The notes beneath the pieces were generated by a model, which was not told the origin of the DNA, made no database searches, and saw only the letters and a program-made list of their open reading frames with translations. DNA of 64,000 nt from Lachnospiraceae bacterium UBA7589 (GTDB taxonomy: Bacteria > Bacillota > Clostridia > Lachnospirales > Lachnospiraceae). Positions within the stretch are counted from its first letter, which is position 1; each line of letters starts with the position of its first letter. Positions 17,288-25,450 of this stretch are shown here, in pieces. The translations under genes and the position numbers were made by a program. The stretch spans positions 1 to 64,000 of the forward strand of contig DLKL01000025.1 in the NCBI GenBank assembly GCA_002476495.1, given 5' to 3'.

Positions 17288-18694
17288 ATGATGAGATCAC
17301 TTTATTCTGGTGTTGCCGGACTTAAGACACATCAGACAAAAATGGATGTTATAGGTAATAATATAGCAAACGTAAATACAATTGGATTTAAAGCATCATC
17401 TGTATTGTTCAGGGATGTCTTGTATCAGTCAACAGCAACAGCAACAGGTGCAACCAATACAACAGGTGGTACAAACGCATCACAGATAGGTCTTGGTACA
17501 AAGGTATCCTCTATTGCTACATCAATAGGAGATACAGGTGCTTCACAAAGTACAAATAATCCATATGACCTTATGCTTAATGCATCATCAATGTTTATTG
17601 TCAGCAGAGGAAATGGATACAATTTTACTAAGGTAGGCAATTTTCAGGTTGATGAAGCAGGCTGCCTTGTTACAAGCAATGGATATCAGGTACTTGGATG
17701 GCAGGTAGACCCTGAGAACCCTACCCAGATAAAGAAGGACACGGTATCTGCTCTTTATCCTGAGTCAGAGATGAACAAGGTGTCTTCACCGGAACAGACA
17801 TCTTCAGCATATATGAAGGGCAATGTGGATTTCACTGATCCGGAACTTACATCAGCAGATGGAAAGGTGGTAGCTTTGTCAATATATGACAGCCTTGGAT
17901 ATCCTTATACAGTAAAATTCAAGCTTACAATGGATACAGCACAGGCCGATAAATCTCTGTATAATCTGGAGATACAGTCAATTACAGATTCCAATAATGT
18001 GGAGATTCTCGGAACAGACGATCCTGCAACCACCGGCGTTGTTGAAGGCGGATATAAGGCTACTATTGGTGGGGCTAATTCTATTCAGATTAAATTTAAT
18101 CCGGATAACGGTTCCTTTGAATACGTAGGAAAAGCAGGAGATAAAGAAGCTTTGTTAAAAATCCAGCCTAATAATGCAAGCAAGGGAGATGTATTCTCAT
18201 CCGAAATCAACGGAGAAAAAGTAGAAGGAGTTACAATAGATTTTTCCAATCTTACAATGTTTGAGTCTGATGGAGATGCCACAGCAAAGATGGTAAGAGG
18301 TGCCACAGATGCTACCGGAGGGGGAAGATCAATGGGTAAGCTTAACGATGTAAGCATTGACACATCAGGAAAAATATATGGTGTGTATACCAATGGTGAG
18401 ACAAGACTTTTGGGACAGATTGCTGTGGCAAAATTCAGCAATGTCATGGGTCTTGAATCTGTTGGTAACAGTATGTACCAGACTACCCAGAACTCAGGAG
18501 ATTTTGACGGAATCGGTTCCGCTGTAGATGAGGACGGAGGAACAATGTCACAGGGTGTTCTTGAGATGTCCAATGTAGATCTTTCTGCTGAATTCACAGA
18601 GATGATTACTACCCAGAGAGGTTTCCAGGCAAATTCGAGAATAATAACAACCTCGGATTCGATGCTTGAAGAACTGGTAAATCTTAAGAGATAA
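17288..18694 (+). CDS. flgE: Flagellar hook protein FlgE
   Basis: A 468-residue hook subunit. The conserved N-terminal rod/hook motif is MRSLYSGVAGLKTHQTKMDVIGNNIANVNT, written here only as the opening MRSLYSGVAGL and the NNIANVNTIGFK box. The C-terminus carries the standard EFTEMITTQRGFQANSRIIT region and ends MLEELVNLKR. A variable middle domain (about residues 150-400) fits the exposed hook surface. The start is ATG 17288, with a second in-frame ATG immediately after; GGAGG lies at the right spacing. A strong terminator follows, so flgE closes the first transcriptional block. Confidence 0.97.
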   Translation: MMRSLYSGVAGLKTHQTKMDVIGNNIANVNTIGFKASSVLFRDVLYQSTATATGATNTTGGTNASQIGLGTKVSSIATSIGDTGASQSTNNPYDLMLNASSMFIVSRGNGYNFTKVGNFQVDEAGCLVTSNGYQVLGWQVDPENPTQIKKDTVSALYPESEMNKVSSPEQTSSAYMKGNVDFTDPELTSADGKVVALSIYDSLGYPYTVKFKLTMDTAQADKSLYNLEIQSITDSNNVEILGTDDPATTGVVEGGYKATIGGANSIQIKFNPDNGSFEYVGKAGDKEALLKIQPNNASKGDVFSSEINGEKVEGVTIDFSNLTMFESDGDATAKMVRGATDATGGGRSMGKLNDVSIDTSGKIYGVYTNGETRLLGQIAVAKFSNVMGLESVGNSMYQTTQNSGDFDGIGSAVDEDGGTMSQGVLEMSNVDLSAEFTEMITTQRGFQANSRIITTSDSMLEELVNLKR

Positions 18695-18713
18695 AAATAA
18701 TAAATAAATTATA

Positions 18714-18753
18714 AACAGGGAGGCTCTGTGTTAACAGACAGCCTCCCTGTTTT
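18714..18753 (+). terminator. Strong intrinsic terminator after flgE
   Basis: AACAGGGAGGCT (18714-18725) is perfectly complementary to AGCCTCCCTGTT (18740-18751). The stem encloses a smaller CTGT/ACAG stem and is followed by a T run (18750-18753). It lies 20 bases after the flgE stop codon, in the middle of the flagellar cluster. Confidence 0.9.
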
Positions 18754-18794
18754 GCTGTGGATAAGAAAAAAGGAATAAAAATTATAATTATTCC

Positions 18795-18821
18795 GTGAAA
18801 GAATCTGTGAAAGAATCTGTG
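18795..18821 (+). repeat. Tandem 12-base direct repeat upstream of the flbD promoter
   Basis: GTGAAAGAATCT occurs twice back to back (18795-18806 and 18807-18818) with the first three bases of a third copy. It ends 12 bases upstream of the -35 of the flbD promoter, a position typical of an activator binding site. Binding is inferred only from location and repetition. Confidence 0.55.
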
Positions 18822-18832
18822 CTTATTTTTTG

Positions 18833-18861
18833 TGGACATAAAATCACACATATGGTATAAT
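18833..18861 (+). promoter_or_regulatory. Sigma-A-type promoter for flbD-motAB and the second flagellar block
   Basis: TGGACA (18833-18838, one mismatch to TTGACA) is spaced exactly 17 bases from a perfect TATAAT (18856-18861), which also has the extended TG two bases upstream. It follows the flgE terminator and lies 49 bases before the flbD start. It would drive the stator, C-ring, export gate, chemotaxis and sigD genes. Confidence 0.85.
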
Positions 18862-18910
18862 TAGTCAAAATGCTTACATGAAAATAGTATGTCAATTAAG
18901 GGGGATTTGT

Positions 18911-19099
18911 ATGATAGAAGTAACCAGGCTGAAAGGCACGACTGTTACTATAAATGCCGAGTTAATAGAGATTATTGAAGAAACACCGGATACGGTAATC
19001 ACCCTTACAAGTGGCAAAAAGTACATAGTAAGTGAATCGGCTAAAGAAATTGTAGATTTGGTAATTAACTATAAGAGAAAGATACATGCAGTAATGTAG
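18911..19099 (+). CDS. flbD: Flagellar protein FlbD (YlzI-like)
   Basis: A 62-residue protein of the FlbD family, opening MIEVTRLKGTTVTINAELIE, then IIEETPDTVITLTSGKKYIV. This small beta-rich protein family sits just before motA or fliL in Firmicutes and spirochaetes; its function is not well defined. ATG 18911 is chosen because AAGGGGGA lies seven bases upstream; an in-frame upstream start at 18878 has no ribosome binding site. It is the first gene after the internal promoter at 18833. Confidence 0.88.
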   Translation: MIEVTRLKGTTVTINAELIEIIEETPDTVITLTSGKKYIVSESAKEIVDLVINYKRKIHAVM

Positions 19100-19113
19100 C
19101 AGAGGTGAATGAA

Positions 19114-19905
19114 GTGGATATAGCATCTATAATTGGTTTTATTGTCGCATTGATTCTTATGGTATTCGGAATGGTATCAGGAAAGGGATTCGGAGTTATA
19201 ACAGATACATTTTTGCATCTGCCATCTGCGCTTATAACATTCGGAGGATCCTTTGGCGTTGTTCTTGCCATGAATTCTTTAAAGGAATTTTTTACGGGAC
19301 TAAAGACCTTTGGTCTTGTGTTTAAGGTTCCTAAGGCCAATGAAGCCGAAACCATAAAATCTATTATTGAATTATCAAATCTTGCCAGAAGAGAGGGACT
19401 TCTTTCTTTGGAGGAATCTGCCAATTCCCTTGATGATGAATTTATGAAAAAGGGAGTTATGCTCATAGTTGACGGTACTGACCCGGAGCTGGTAAGAAGT
19501 ATTCTTGAGGCTGAGCTTGTGAATGTGGATGCCAGACATCAAAGTAATATTGGCTTCTGGAAGAATCTTGCGGCTATGGGTCCTGCCTGGGGTATGATTG
19601 GTACTCTCATAGGTCTTATTAATATGCTTAAGGATCTTTCGGATCCTGATTCTATAGGTCCTAATATGGCTACAGCACTTATTACTACATTGTATGGCTC
19701 TATGCTGGCCAACTGGATCAGTGCCCCTGTTATAAACAAGCTTTCCAAACAAAATGAAACAGAAATCAAACTCAAAGAGGTTATGATAGAGGGAATTTTG
19801 TCAATTCAGGCAGGGGAAAACCCTCGTGTAATTGAGGAAAAGCTCAAGTCTTTCCTGTCACCAAAGGAAAGAACAAGCTTTGAAAGTGAAGGTGGTGGTC
19901 AATAA
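19114..19905 (+). CDS. motA: Flagellar motor stator protein MotA
   Basis: A 263-residue proton-channel stator subunit with four predicted membrane helices (first at about residues 4-22, second at about 32-50, then two in the second half around 150-200). The conserved PAWGMIGTLIGLINML and the PNMATALITTLYG stretches near helices 3 and 4 are diagnostic. The cytoplasmic loop between helices 2 and 3 would contact FliG. The start is GTG 19114, behind AGAGGTGA; an in-frame GTG at 19105 lies inside that site. The stop codon overlaps the motB start (TAATG). Confidence 0.95.
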   Translation: MDIASIIGFIVALILMVFGMVSGKGFGVITDTFLHLPSALITFGGSFGVVLAMNSLKEFFTGLKTFGLVFKVPKANEAETIKSIIELSNLARREGLLSLEESANSLDDEFMKKGVMLIVDGTDPELVRSILEAELVNVDARHQSNIGFWKNLAAMGPAWGMIGTLIGLINMLKDLSDPDSIGPNMATALITTLYGSMLANWISAPVINKLSKQNETEIKLKEVMIEGILSIQAGENPRVIEEKLKSFLSPKERTSFESEGGGQ

Positions 19906-20750
19906 TGGCTAAGAGAAAGGTACAACCACCTGATGAAGGGTCTCCTGCATGGATGACTACATTTAGTGATTTGATGAATCTTCTTCTTTGTTTTTTTGTA
20001 TTGCTTTTTGCAAGCTCTACCATGGATGAAGGCAAGATTCAAAAAATAGCCGCATCATTTGACAATATTTCATTTAATGTTATAAGCAGCGGTTCTGTAT
20101 CTCTTGTGGATGGAAGCTTTATGTCCGGGGGAGTTACACAGCTTCCGGATGTAAACAGTATATTGACTGAAGCGGGGAAAAGCATTGAAGGGACAACAGG
20201 TACTGAGTCGGTTTCGTCGGCAAATGATGCTGAAAAACTATCGGATCAGCAATTGAAGGAAGAGTACGAAAAACGTGGAGAAGCACAATCAGAAGAGATG
20301 TATGATGAAGTTGTTAAAATGACAGAATCATACAATATTGATGACAAAATAATGATTGATTATAATGCTCAATATGTTGAGCTCGATTTAAACGGCTCAT
20401 TGCTTTTTGAGTCAGGCAAGGCAGAAGTAAGGGATGATGCGAAGCTGTTCTTGCAAAAGATTGCCACCATCCTTGTAAAATACAGATATTGTATAATAGA
20501 GATAGAAGGTCATACAGACAATGTGCCTATTTCTACAGCGAAATACGAAAATAACAGGGAGCTTTCTGCCGAGAGAGCACGCAATGTATATGAATATCTC
20601 ATAAAACAGGAGAATTTTATTGATTCCAACATGAAAATTGCAGGCTATGGTGAAAGCAATCCGGTGGCATCCAATGCTACAGAAGAAGGAAGAGCTAAAA
20701 ACCGTAGAGTAGTTATAAAGATATATAATCAGCAAAATTCAGATAATTAA
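19905..20750 (+). CDS. motB: Flagellar motor stator protein MotB
   Basis: A 281-residue stator subunit with one membrane helix and a periplasmic-side OmpA-like domain that anchors the stator to peptidoglycan. The essential channel aspartate is D22 in TTFSDLMNLLLCFF. The OmpA/MotB domain has LLFESGKAEV and IEGHTDNVPIS, then NRELSAERARNVYEYLI and GYGESNPVASNATEEGRAKNRRV split across the C-terminus. It is translationally coupled to motA. The linker (about residues 70-140) is acidic and low complexity. Confidence 0.96.
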   Translation: MAKRKVQPPDEGSPAWMTTFSDLMNLLLCFFVLLFASSTMDEGKIQKIAASFDNISFNVISSGSVSLVDGSFMSGGVTQLPDVNSILTEAGKSIEGTTGTESVSSANDAEKLSDQQLKEEYEKRGEAQSEEMYDEVVKMTESYNIDDKIMIDYNAQYVELDLNGSLLFESGKAEVRDDAKLFLQKIATILVKYRYCIIEIEGHTDNVPISTAKYENNRELSAERARNVYEYLIKQENFIDSNMKIAGYGESNPVASNATEEGRAKNRRVVIKIYNQQNSDN

Positions 20751-20767
20751 GGAGATGGAACAGACAT

Positions 20768-21289
20768 ATGAAGAAAAATCTTATAACAGTTATTATACTG
20801 GCGATATGTATCATTAATTTAATATTTAATATTCTTATTGTATTTGTTTTCATGCCATCGGCAACAAAAACAAACAAGCTGATAAAGGATATTGCTGAGG
20901 TCTTAGACCTTGAAATCGCATCCGTATCCTCTGGCGGTAAGCCGGGACAGATTGACGTTAGTAATCTTTCGGCATTCCAGTTAGAACAAGGCAATCCGAT
21001 TAACCTTGCGTCCGATGGCTCAGGCAATACACACGTGGTCTTGTATGGGCTTACGGTTAATCTGGATAAAACTGCATCGGATTATAAAAAAACAGAAGAA
21101 AATCTTTCGGCATCTACAGCTCTTATATATGACACTGCAAGAAATATTATTGCAAAATATACATATGAGCAAGTCATAGATGTAGAGGTTCAAAGAAAGA
21201 TAAAAGAAGAAATATTAATTGAGCTGAAATCAATATTTAACACAGAATGTATTTATTCTGTTAGCTTCTATAATTGGGTTGCACAATAA
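20768..21289 (+). CDS. fliL: Flagellar basal body-associated protein FliL
   Basis: A 173-residue single-pass membrane protein: a short basic N-terminus, one membrane helix (about residues 5-28) and an extracytoplasmic domain. FliL surrounds the stators and supports motor torque. The sequence has the family pattern of LYGLTVNLDKTASDYKKTEE and a C-terminal LIELKSIFNTECIYSVSFYNW. Conservation of FliL is weak, so position between motB and fliM is important evidence. ATG 20768 follows AAGGAGATGG. Confidence 0.85.
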   Translation: MKKNLITVIILAICIINLIFNILIVFVFMPSATKTNKLIKDIAEVLDLEIASVSSGGKPGQIDVSNLSAFQLEQGNPINLASDGSGNTHVVLYGLTVNLDKTASDYKKTEENLSASTALIYDTARNIIAKYTYEQVIDVEVQRKIKEEILIELKSIFNTECIYSVSFYNWVAQ

Positions 21290-21314
21290 AGTATGAGCTG
21301 AGGAGGTGAGAAGT

Positions 21315-22295
21315 GTGGCAGACGTACTCTCACAAAATGAAATAGATGCCTTATTAAAACAGCTAAGCTCAGGCGAATTGGATGTAGATAACATTGAAGA
21401 TACCAAAAGCACCAAGGTGAAGGAGTACGATTTCTCGCGACCGGCAAAATTTTCCAAGGAACATCTTAGAACTCTTGAGATTATTTTTGAACATTTTGCC
21501 AGACTGCTGAGCAGTAATCTGCCGGCGTATCTGAGAAAGAACGTCCAGGTCGAGGTAATGAATTCAGAAGCTGTTACATATTCTGAGTTTTCAAACGCCC
21601 TATCAAATCCGGTGCTGCTTGGAGTTGTAAATATGGCTCCGCTGGGTGGCAATATTATTATTGAAATGGCTACTAATGTTGGATACACCATAATAGACAG
21701 ACTTCTTGGGGGAGCCGGAGAGCCTCTGGACAAGGTCAGGGAGTTCTCAGAAATTGAGCTGTCTGTATTAGAGAGAATATTTAGTATTATAATATCCCTT
21801 TTAAGGGAACCTTGGGCAAATGTTGTGGAGATTGATCCATATCTTGAGAGAATAGAAACCAATTCACAATTTGCCCAGATTATATCACCTACAGAGATGA
21901 TAGCAATTCTTACTATGAATATAAACATAGGAGGAATAGAAGGGCTTATGAATATCTGCCTTCCGTTTCTTACCCTTGAACATATAATGGATAAGCTCAA
22001 TACAAAGTATTGGTTTTCTACTATGCAGGACAGGGATGAGGCAAATTATTCAGAGGTTATTGAAACTGCAATCAACAAGGCACTTGTGCCGGTATCCGCT
22101 GAATTGGGAAGAAGCACAATTACGGTTATGGATTTTGTGAATTTGCAAATGGGGGATATAATTAAGCTCAACAAAAACGTTTCCGAGGAGCTGGATATAT
22201 ATGTAGGAAGTATGCTTAAATTCAAAGCGCTTCCCGGGTCGTTTAGTGATAATTATGCAGTTAAGGTTACAGAAATAATTAGAGAGGAGGAATAA
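21315..22295 (+). CDS. fliM: Flagellar motor switch protein FliM
   Basis: A 326-residue C-ring protein that binds CheY-P and links FliG to FliY. The N-terminal CheY-binding peptide is LSQNEIDALLKQL. The middle domain opens EYDFSRPAKFSKEHLRTLEI, and the C-terminal SpoA/FliN-like domain has MGDIIKLNKNVSEELDIYVG. It starts at GTG 21315, which lies seven bases after AGGAGGTGA; an in-frame GTG at 21306 overlaps that site. It is followed six bases later by fliY. Confidence 0.96.
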   Translation: MADVLSQNEIDALLKQLSSGELDVDNIEDTKSTKVKEYDFSRPAKFSKEHLRTLEIIFEHFARLLSSNLPAYLRKNVQVEVMNSEAVTYSEFSNALSNPVLLGVVNMAPLGGNIIIEMATNVGYTIIDRLLGGAGEPLDKVREFSEIELSVLERIFSIIISLLREPWANVVEIDPYLERIETNSQFAQIISPTEMIAILTMNINIGGIEGLMNICLPFLTLEHIMDKLNTKYWFSTMQDRDEANYSEVIETAINKALVPVSAELGRSTITVMDFVNLQMGDIIKLNKNVSEELDIYVGSMLKFKALPGSFSDNYAVKVTEIIREEE

Positions 22296-22300
22296 AGAAT

Positions 22301-23521
22301 ATGGATGGAATGTTATCCCAGGAAGAGATAAATGCACTTTTAAGTGGTTTATCACCTGATAGTGCTGATCAGACAGGAGATGACAGCATATTGTCCCCTG
22401 AGGAAAAAGATGCAGTTGGAGAAATATCCAACATATGTATGGGAACTGCTGCCACAACACTTTATTCCCTGGTTAATCAGAAGGTTGTTATAACAACCCC
22501 TGTGGTTGAGGTGACAAATTGGGAAAAACTTACAGCAGAGTATGCCAAGCCATGTGTTTTCATTAATATTTTCTATAAGGAGGGTATTGACGGAAACAAT
22601 GTATTGATTTTGAAGGAAGATGATGTAAGAATTATAACCGATCTTATGATGGGAGGAGATGGTCTTAATCCGGCTCCTGAAATTACAGACTTACATTTAT
22701 CGGCAATATGTGAAGCTATGAATCAGATGATGGGCTCAACTGCCACATCTTTGTCTACAATGTTAAACTGTAAGATAGATATAAGTCCTCCTGAGGCAGA
22801 TCTTATGGATATGGATTCTGAGAAGATACCGGATCACATATCTGATTTTATGAAATCTGATTTTGTAAAGGTAACCTTCAGAATGACTATTGGAGATTTG
22901 GTTGACAGTACTATTATGCAATTATATTCCATTGATTTCTCCAAGGAATTGTACCACAGGTTTATTGATGGGGAGGCTGAGAAAGCAAAAAATACCATTG
23001 AAGATAAAAAAGCAAATTCTTCTCAGCCTGTGGCAGCTTCTCAACCATCAGCAGCTCCTCAACCTGCAAAGAGTCAGCAAATGGGGCAAAATATGACTAA
23101 TCCGGCTATGATGGGAGGACAGAATATAATGAATCCGGCCATGATGGGAGGACAGAACATGATGAATCCGGCCATGATGGGAGGACAGAACATGATGAAT
23201 CCGGTAATGATGGGAACACAGCCTGATGTGAATGTTCAAAATGTACAATTCCAGGCATTTAACCCAGTAGCTAATCCTATTACACAACAAGAGAATATAG
23301 AGCTTATTATGGATGTACCTTTGGAGGTGTCGGTTGTTTTAGGAAGAACCAAGAAGTCCATAAAAGAGATTCTGGAATTTGCTCCAGGCACAATTATTGA
23401 ACTGGATAAGCTGGCCGGTGAACCTATAGACGTAATGGTTAATCAGAAGCTTGTAGCCAAGGGTGAGGTTGTTGTTATTGAGGAAAGCTTTGGTATTAGA
23501 ATAACAGAGATTATAAAATAA
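22301..23521 (+). CDS. fliY: Motor switch phosphatase FliY (CheC-like plus FliN domain)
   Basis: A 406-residue fusion typical of Bacillus/Clostridia. It has an N-terminal CheY-binding peptide (LSQEEINALLSGL), a CheC-like CheY-P phosphatase domain with two E-x2-N active-site motifs (GEISN and CEAMN), and a C-terminal FliN/SpoA domain (IELIMDVPLEVSVVLGRTKK, then GEPIDVMVNQKLVAKGEVVV). The linker between them (about residues 230-330) is rich in Ser, Ala, Gln and Pro. It then carries about four copies of an 11-residue MNPAMMGGQNM-type repeat. It replaces FliN in the C-ring and also ends the CheY-P signal. cheY follows 23 bases later. Confidence 0.96.
   Translation: MDGMLSQEEINALLSGLSPDSADQTGDDSILSPEEKDAVGEISNICMGTAATTLYSLVNQKVVITTPVVEVTNWEKLTAEYAKPCVFINIFYKEGIDGNNVLILKEDDVRIITDLMMGGDGLNPAPEITDLHLSAICEAMNQMMGSTATSLSTMLNCKIDISPPEADLMDMDSEKIPDHISDFMKSDFVKVTFRMTIGDLVDSTIMQLYSIDFSKELYHRFIDGEAEKAKNTIEDKKANSSQPVAASQPSAAPQPAKSQQMGQNMTNPAMMGGQNIMNPAMMGGQNMMNPAMMGGQNMMNPVMMGTQPDVNVQNVQFQAFNPVANPITQQENIELIMDVPLEVSVVLGRTKKSIKEILEFAPGTIIELDKLAGEPIDVMVNQKLVAKGEVVVIEESFGIRITEIIK
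23093..23227 (+). repeat. 33-base tandem repeat inside fliY
   Basis: Two identical 33-base units (23129-23161 and 23162-23194) are flanked by an earlier, diverged copy from 23093 and a later partial copy from 23195. In frame they encode MNPAMMGGQNM-type units, so gain or loss of units keeps the reading frame. The repeat lies in the linker between the phosphatase and FliN-like domains. Confidence 0.9.
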
Positions 23522-23544
23522 CTTTTATAAAAGGAGTATAAATT

Positions 23545-23907
23545 ATGGCAAAAAGTATACTTATATGTGATGATGCAGCTTTTATGAGAATGATGATTAA
23601 AGATATTCTTGTAAAGAATGGATATGCGATAGCCGGTGAGGCAGAAAATGGTGTAAAGGCTGTAGAAAAATATGCGGAGACTAAACCGGATCTGGTGCTT
23701 ATGGATATAACAATGCCTGAGATGGACGGAATACAGGCTCTAAAGAAAATTAAGGCTTCAGATCCTAATGCGAGCGTTGTTATGTGCTCAGCAATGGGCC
23801 AGCAGGCTATGGTTATAGAATCAATACAGTCGGGAGCAAGAGATTTTATTGTAAAGCCTTTCCAGCCTGACAGGGTAATTGAAGCTGTAAAAAAGGCTGT
23901 TGAATAA
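23545..23907 (+). CDS. cheY: Chemotaxis response regulator CheY
   Basis: A 120-residue single receiver domain. The acidic pocket is D9-D10, the phosphoacceptor is D54 (VLMDITMPEMDG), the conserved switch residue is S82 and the invariant lysine is K104 (FIVKPF). CheY-P binds FliM and FliY to bias motor rotation. As in Bacillus and Clostridium it lies between fliY and fliO rather than near cheA. It starts at ATG 23545 behind AAAAGGAG. Its 3' end nearly touches fliO. Confidence 0.97.
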   Translation: MAKSILICDDAAFMRMMIKDILVKNGYAIAGEAENGVKAVEKYAETKPDLVLMDITMPEMDGIQALKKIKASDPNASVVMCSAMGQQAMVIESIQSGARDFIVKPFQPDRVIEAVKKAVE

Positions 23908-23908
23908 T

Positions 23909-24307
23909 ATGTTTTGTACAGAAAATGTAAAAGCGGGATTTTATTCAGCCTGGGATTTAATATCCTTAATACTGATTTTTATACTTGTTATTGCTCTTGC
24001 TTATTTTGCTACCAGACAATTTGCAAAATTCCAGAGCAATGCTTTATCCGGGAAAAACAATATCAGGATAATTGAATCTTTTCGTATAGATTCAGGCAAG
24101 CTTATTATTATTGTAAAGATTGGTGAAGCATATTATGCCCTTGCTTATTCCAAGGATAATGTAACAGTGATAGATAAGCTTAATCCTGAGGAGATAAATA
24201 ATTTGAAAGCAGAAAAGGCTTCCCAGACCGGACCAAGGCTGGACTTTAAGGAAATTTTATCTCAAATTAAGAACAAAAAATCAAAAGACGATATTGATAC
24301 AAAGTAG
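23909..24307 (+). CDS. fliO: Flagellar export gate accessory protein FliO (FliZ-like)
   Basis: A 132-residue protein with one membrane helix (about residues 16-38, SLILIFILVIALAYFATRQF) followed by the cytoplasmic FliO domain (IRIIESFRIDSGKLIIIVKIGEAYYALAYSKDNVTVIDKL). FliO helps fold and assemble the FliP ring. I take ATG 23909 as the start, although there is no strong ribosome binding site and TTG 23900 in the same frame, overlapping the cheY end, is possible. Position between cheY and fliP fits the Firmicute order. Confidence 0.85.
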   Translation: MFCTENVKAGFYSAWDLISLILIFILVIALAYFATRQFAKFQSNALSGKNNIRIIESFRIDSGKLIIIVKIGEAYYALAYSKDNVTVIDKLNPEEINNLKAEKASQTGPRLDFKEILSQIKNKKSKDDIDTK

Positions 24308-24315
24308 GTAGTGAG

Positions 24316-25143
24316 ATGAAATACAAAAGACTGCGCAAATTCATATTAATGTTTGTAATTGCTATTGTAGTGTGCATGTCAGGTAGTAGTTCAAAGGCCA
24401 CGGGAAGCAATCCGGGTACGACTATAGAAACTGATACTGAAACAGAACAAAATGGTGTTGGTAATAATGGAGTTTCCCTTGGACTTTCTGTCAATTCTAA
24501 TTCTGAAGATACCAGCCTGGCAGGAACCCTACAGATATTGCTTGTAATTACAATAATCTCTCTGGCTCCGTCAATATTAGTTATGGTGACCTCTTTTACA
24601 AGAATCGTTGTTGTGCTGCATTTTGTCAGAACAGCGATAGGAACCCAATCCTCACCACCTAATAATGTATTGATAGGGCTCTCCTTGTTTTTAACCCTGT
24701 TTATTATGGCTCCTGTTTTTTCTGATATAAAAACAGAGGCTCTGGATCCGCTTACAGCTAATGAGATTACCCAGGAAGAGGCGTTAGACCGTGGACTTGA
24801 GCCATTAAGGGATTTTATGTTTAATCAGGTAAGGCAGGATGATTTAAGACTGTTTATGGACATTGCAAGGATGGATACAGTAGAAAATCTTGATGAGATT
24901 CCAACTACAGTTCTTATTCCTGCATTTATTATCAGTGAATTAAGAGCTTCATTTATAATTGGCTTTTTAATATATATACCATTTATTATTTTAGATATGG
25001 TTGTGGCATCCGTACTTATGTCAATGGGTATGATGATGCTTCCTCCTACAACGATTTCCATGCCTTTTAAGATATTACTATTTATTTTGGCAGACGGATG
25101 GAATCTTATAATAGGAGAATTGGTTAAATCTTTTAATTATTAG
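24316..25143 (+). CDS. fliP: Flagellar export gate protein FliP
   Basis: A 275-residue integral membrane protein of the type III export gate. The N-terminus is basic then hydrophobic (MKYKRLRKFILMFVIAIVVC), consistent with the cleaved signal sequence typical of FliP. It is followed by the conserved SLAPSILVMVTSFTRIVVVL, the periplasmic-side loop and the C-terminal helices (FIIGFLIYIPFIILDMVVAS and the MMMLPPTTISMPFKILLFIL segment). FliP with FliQ and FliR forms the helical export channel. fliQ follows after 31 bases. Confidence 0.96.
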   Translation: MKYKRLRKFILMFVIAIVVCMSGSSSKATGSNPGTTIETDTETEQNGVGNNGVSLGLSVNSNSEDTSLAGTLQILLVITIISLAPSILVMVTSFTRIVVVLHFVRTAIGTQSSPPNNVLIGLSLFLTLFIMAPVFSDIKTEALDPLTANEITQEEALDRGLEPLRDFMFNQVRQDDLRLFMDIARMDTVENLDEIPTTVLIPAFIISELRASFIIGFLIYIPFIILDMVVASVLMSMGMMMLPPTTISMPFKILLFILADGWNLIIGELVKSFNY

Positions 25144-25174
25144 CTATATGCTTGATATATGAGGTGATTAGAAA

Positions 25175-25444
25175 ATGAGTATAGGTGACGTAATAGATAT
25201 ATCAGCACAGGCAATATGGCTTGTTTTGAAATGCAGTGCACCCATGTTACTTTCATCCATGATAGTGGGTCTTATTATTAGTATATTTCAGACTGTTACC
25301 TCAATACAGGAACAGACACTTACTTTCGTGCCTAAACTTATTGTAATCCTTGTTGTTATTCTTATATGTGGTGATTGGATACTTAACAATATTATTCAGT
25401 TTATGGAACAGCTTTTCAGCAGATTTAACGAATTTGTGGGGTAG
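25175..25444 (+). CDS. fliQ: Flagellar export gate protein FliQ
   Basis: An 89-residue protein with two membrane helices (about residues 15-40 and 50-72), matching FliQ. Diagnostic stretches are the first helix ending MLLSSMIVGLIISIFQTVT and SIQEQTLTFVPKLIVIL. Four copies assemble around the FliP5-FliR1 core. It starts at ATG 25175 behind GAGGTGA and lies between fliP and fliR, the invariant order. Confidence 0.96.
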   Translation: MSIGDVIDISAQAIWLVLKCSAPMLLSSMIVGLIISIFQTVTSIQEQTLTFVPKLIVILVVILICGDWILNNIIQFMEQLFSRFNEFVG

Positions 25445-25450
25445 ATGTAA

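Noticed and set aside
21306..21314. FliM start at GTG 21306
   Set aside because: That codon is part of the ribosome binding site AGGAGGTGA; GTG 21315 is correctly spaced.
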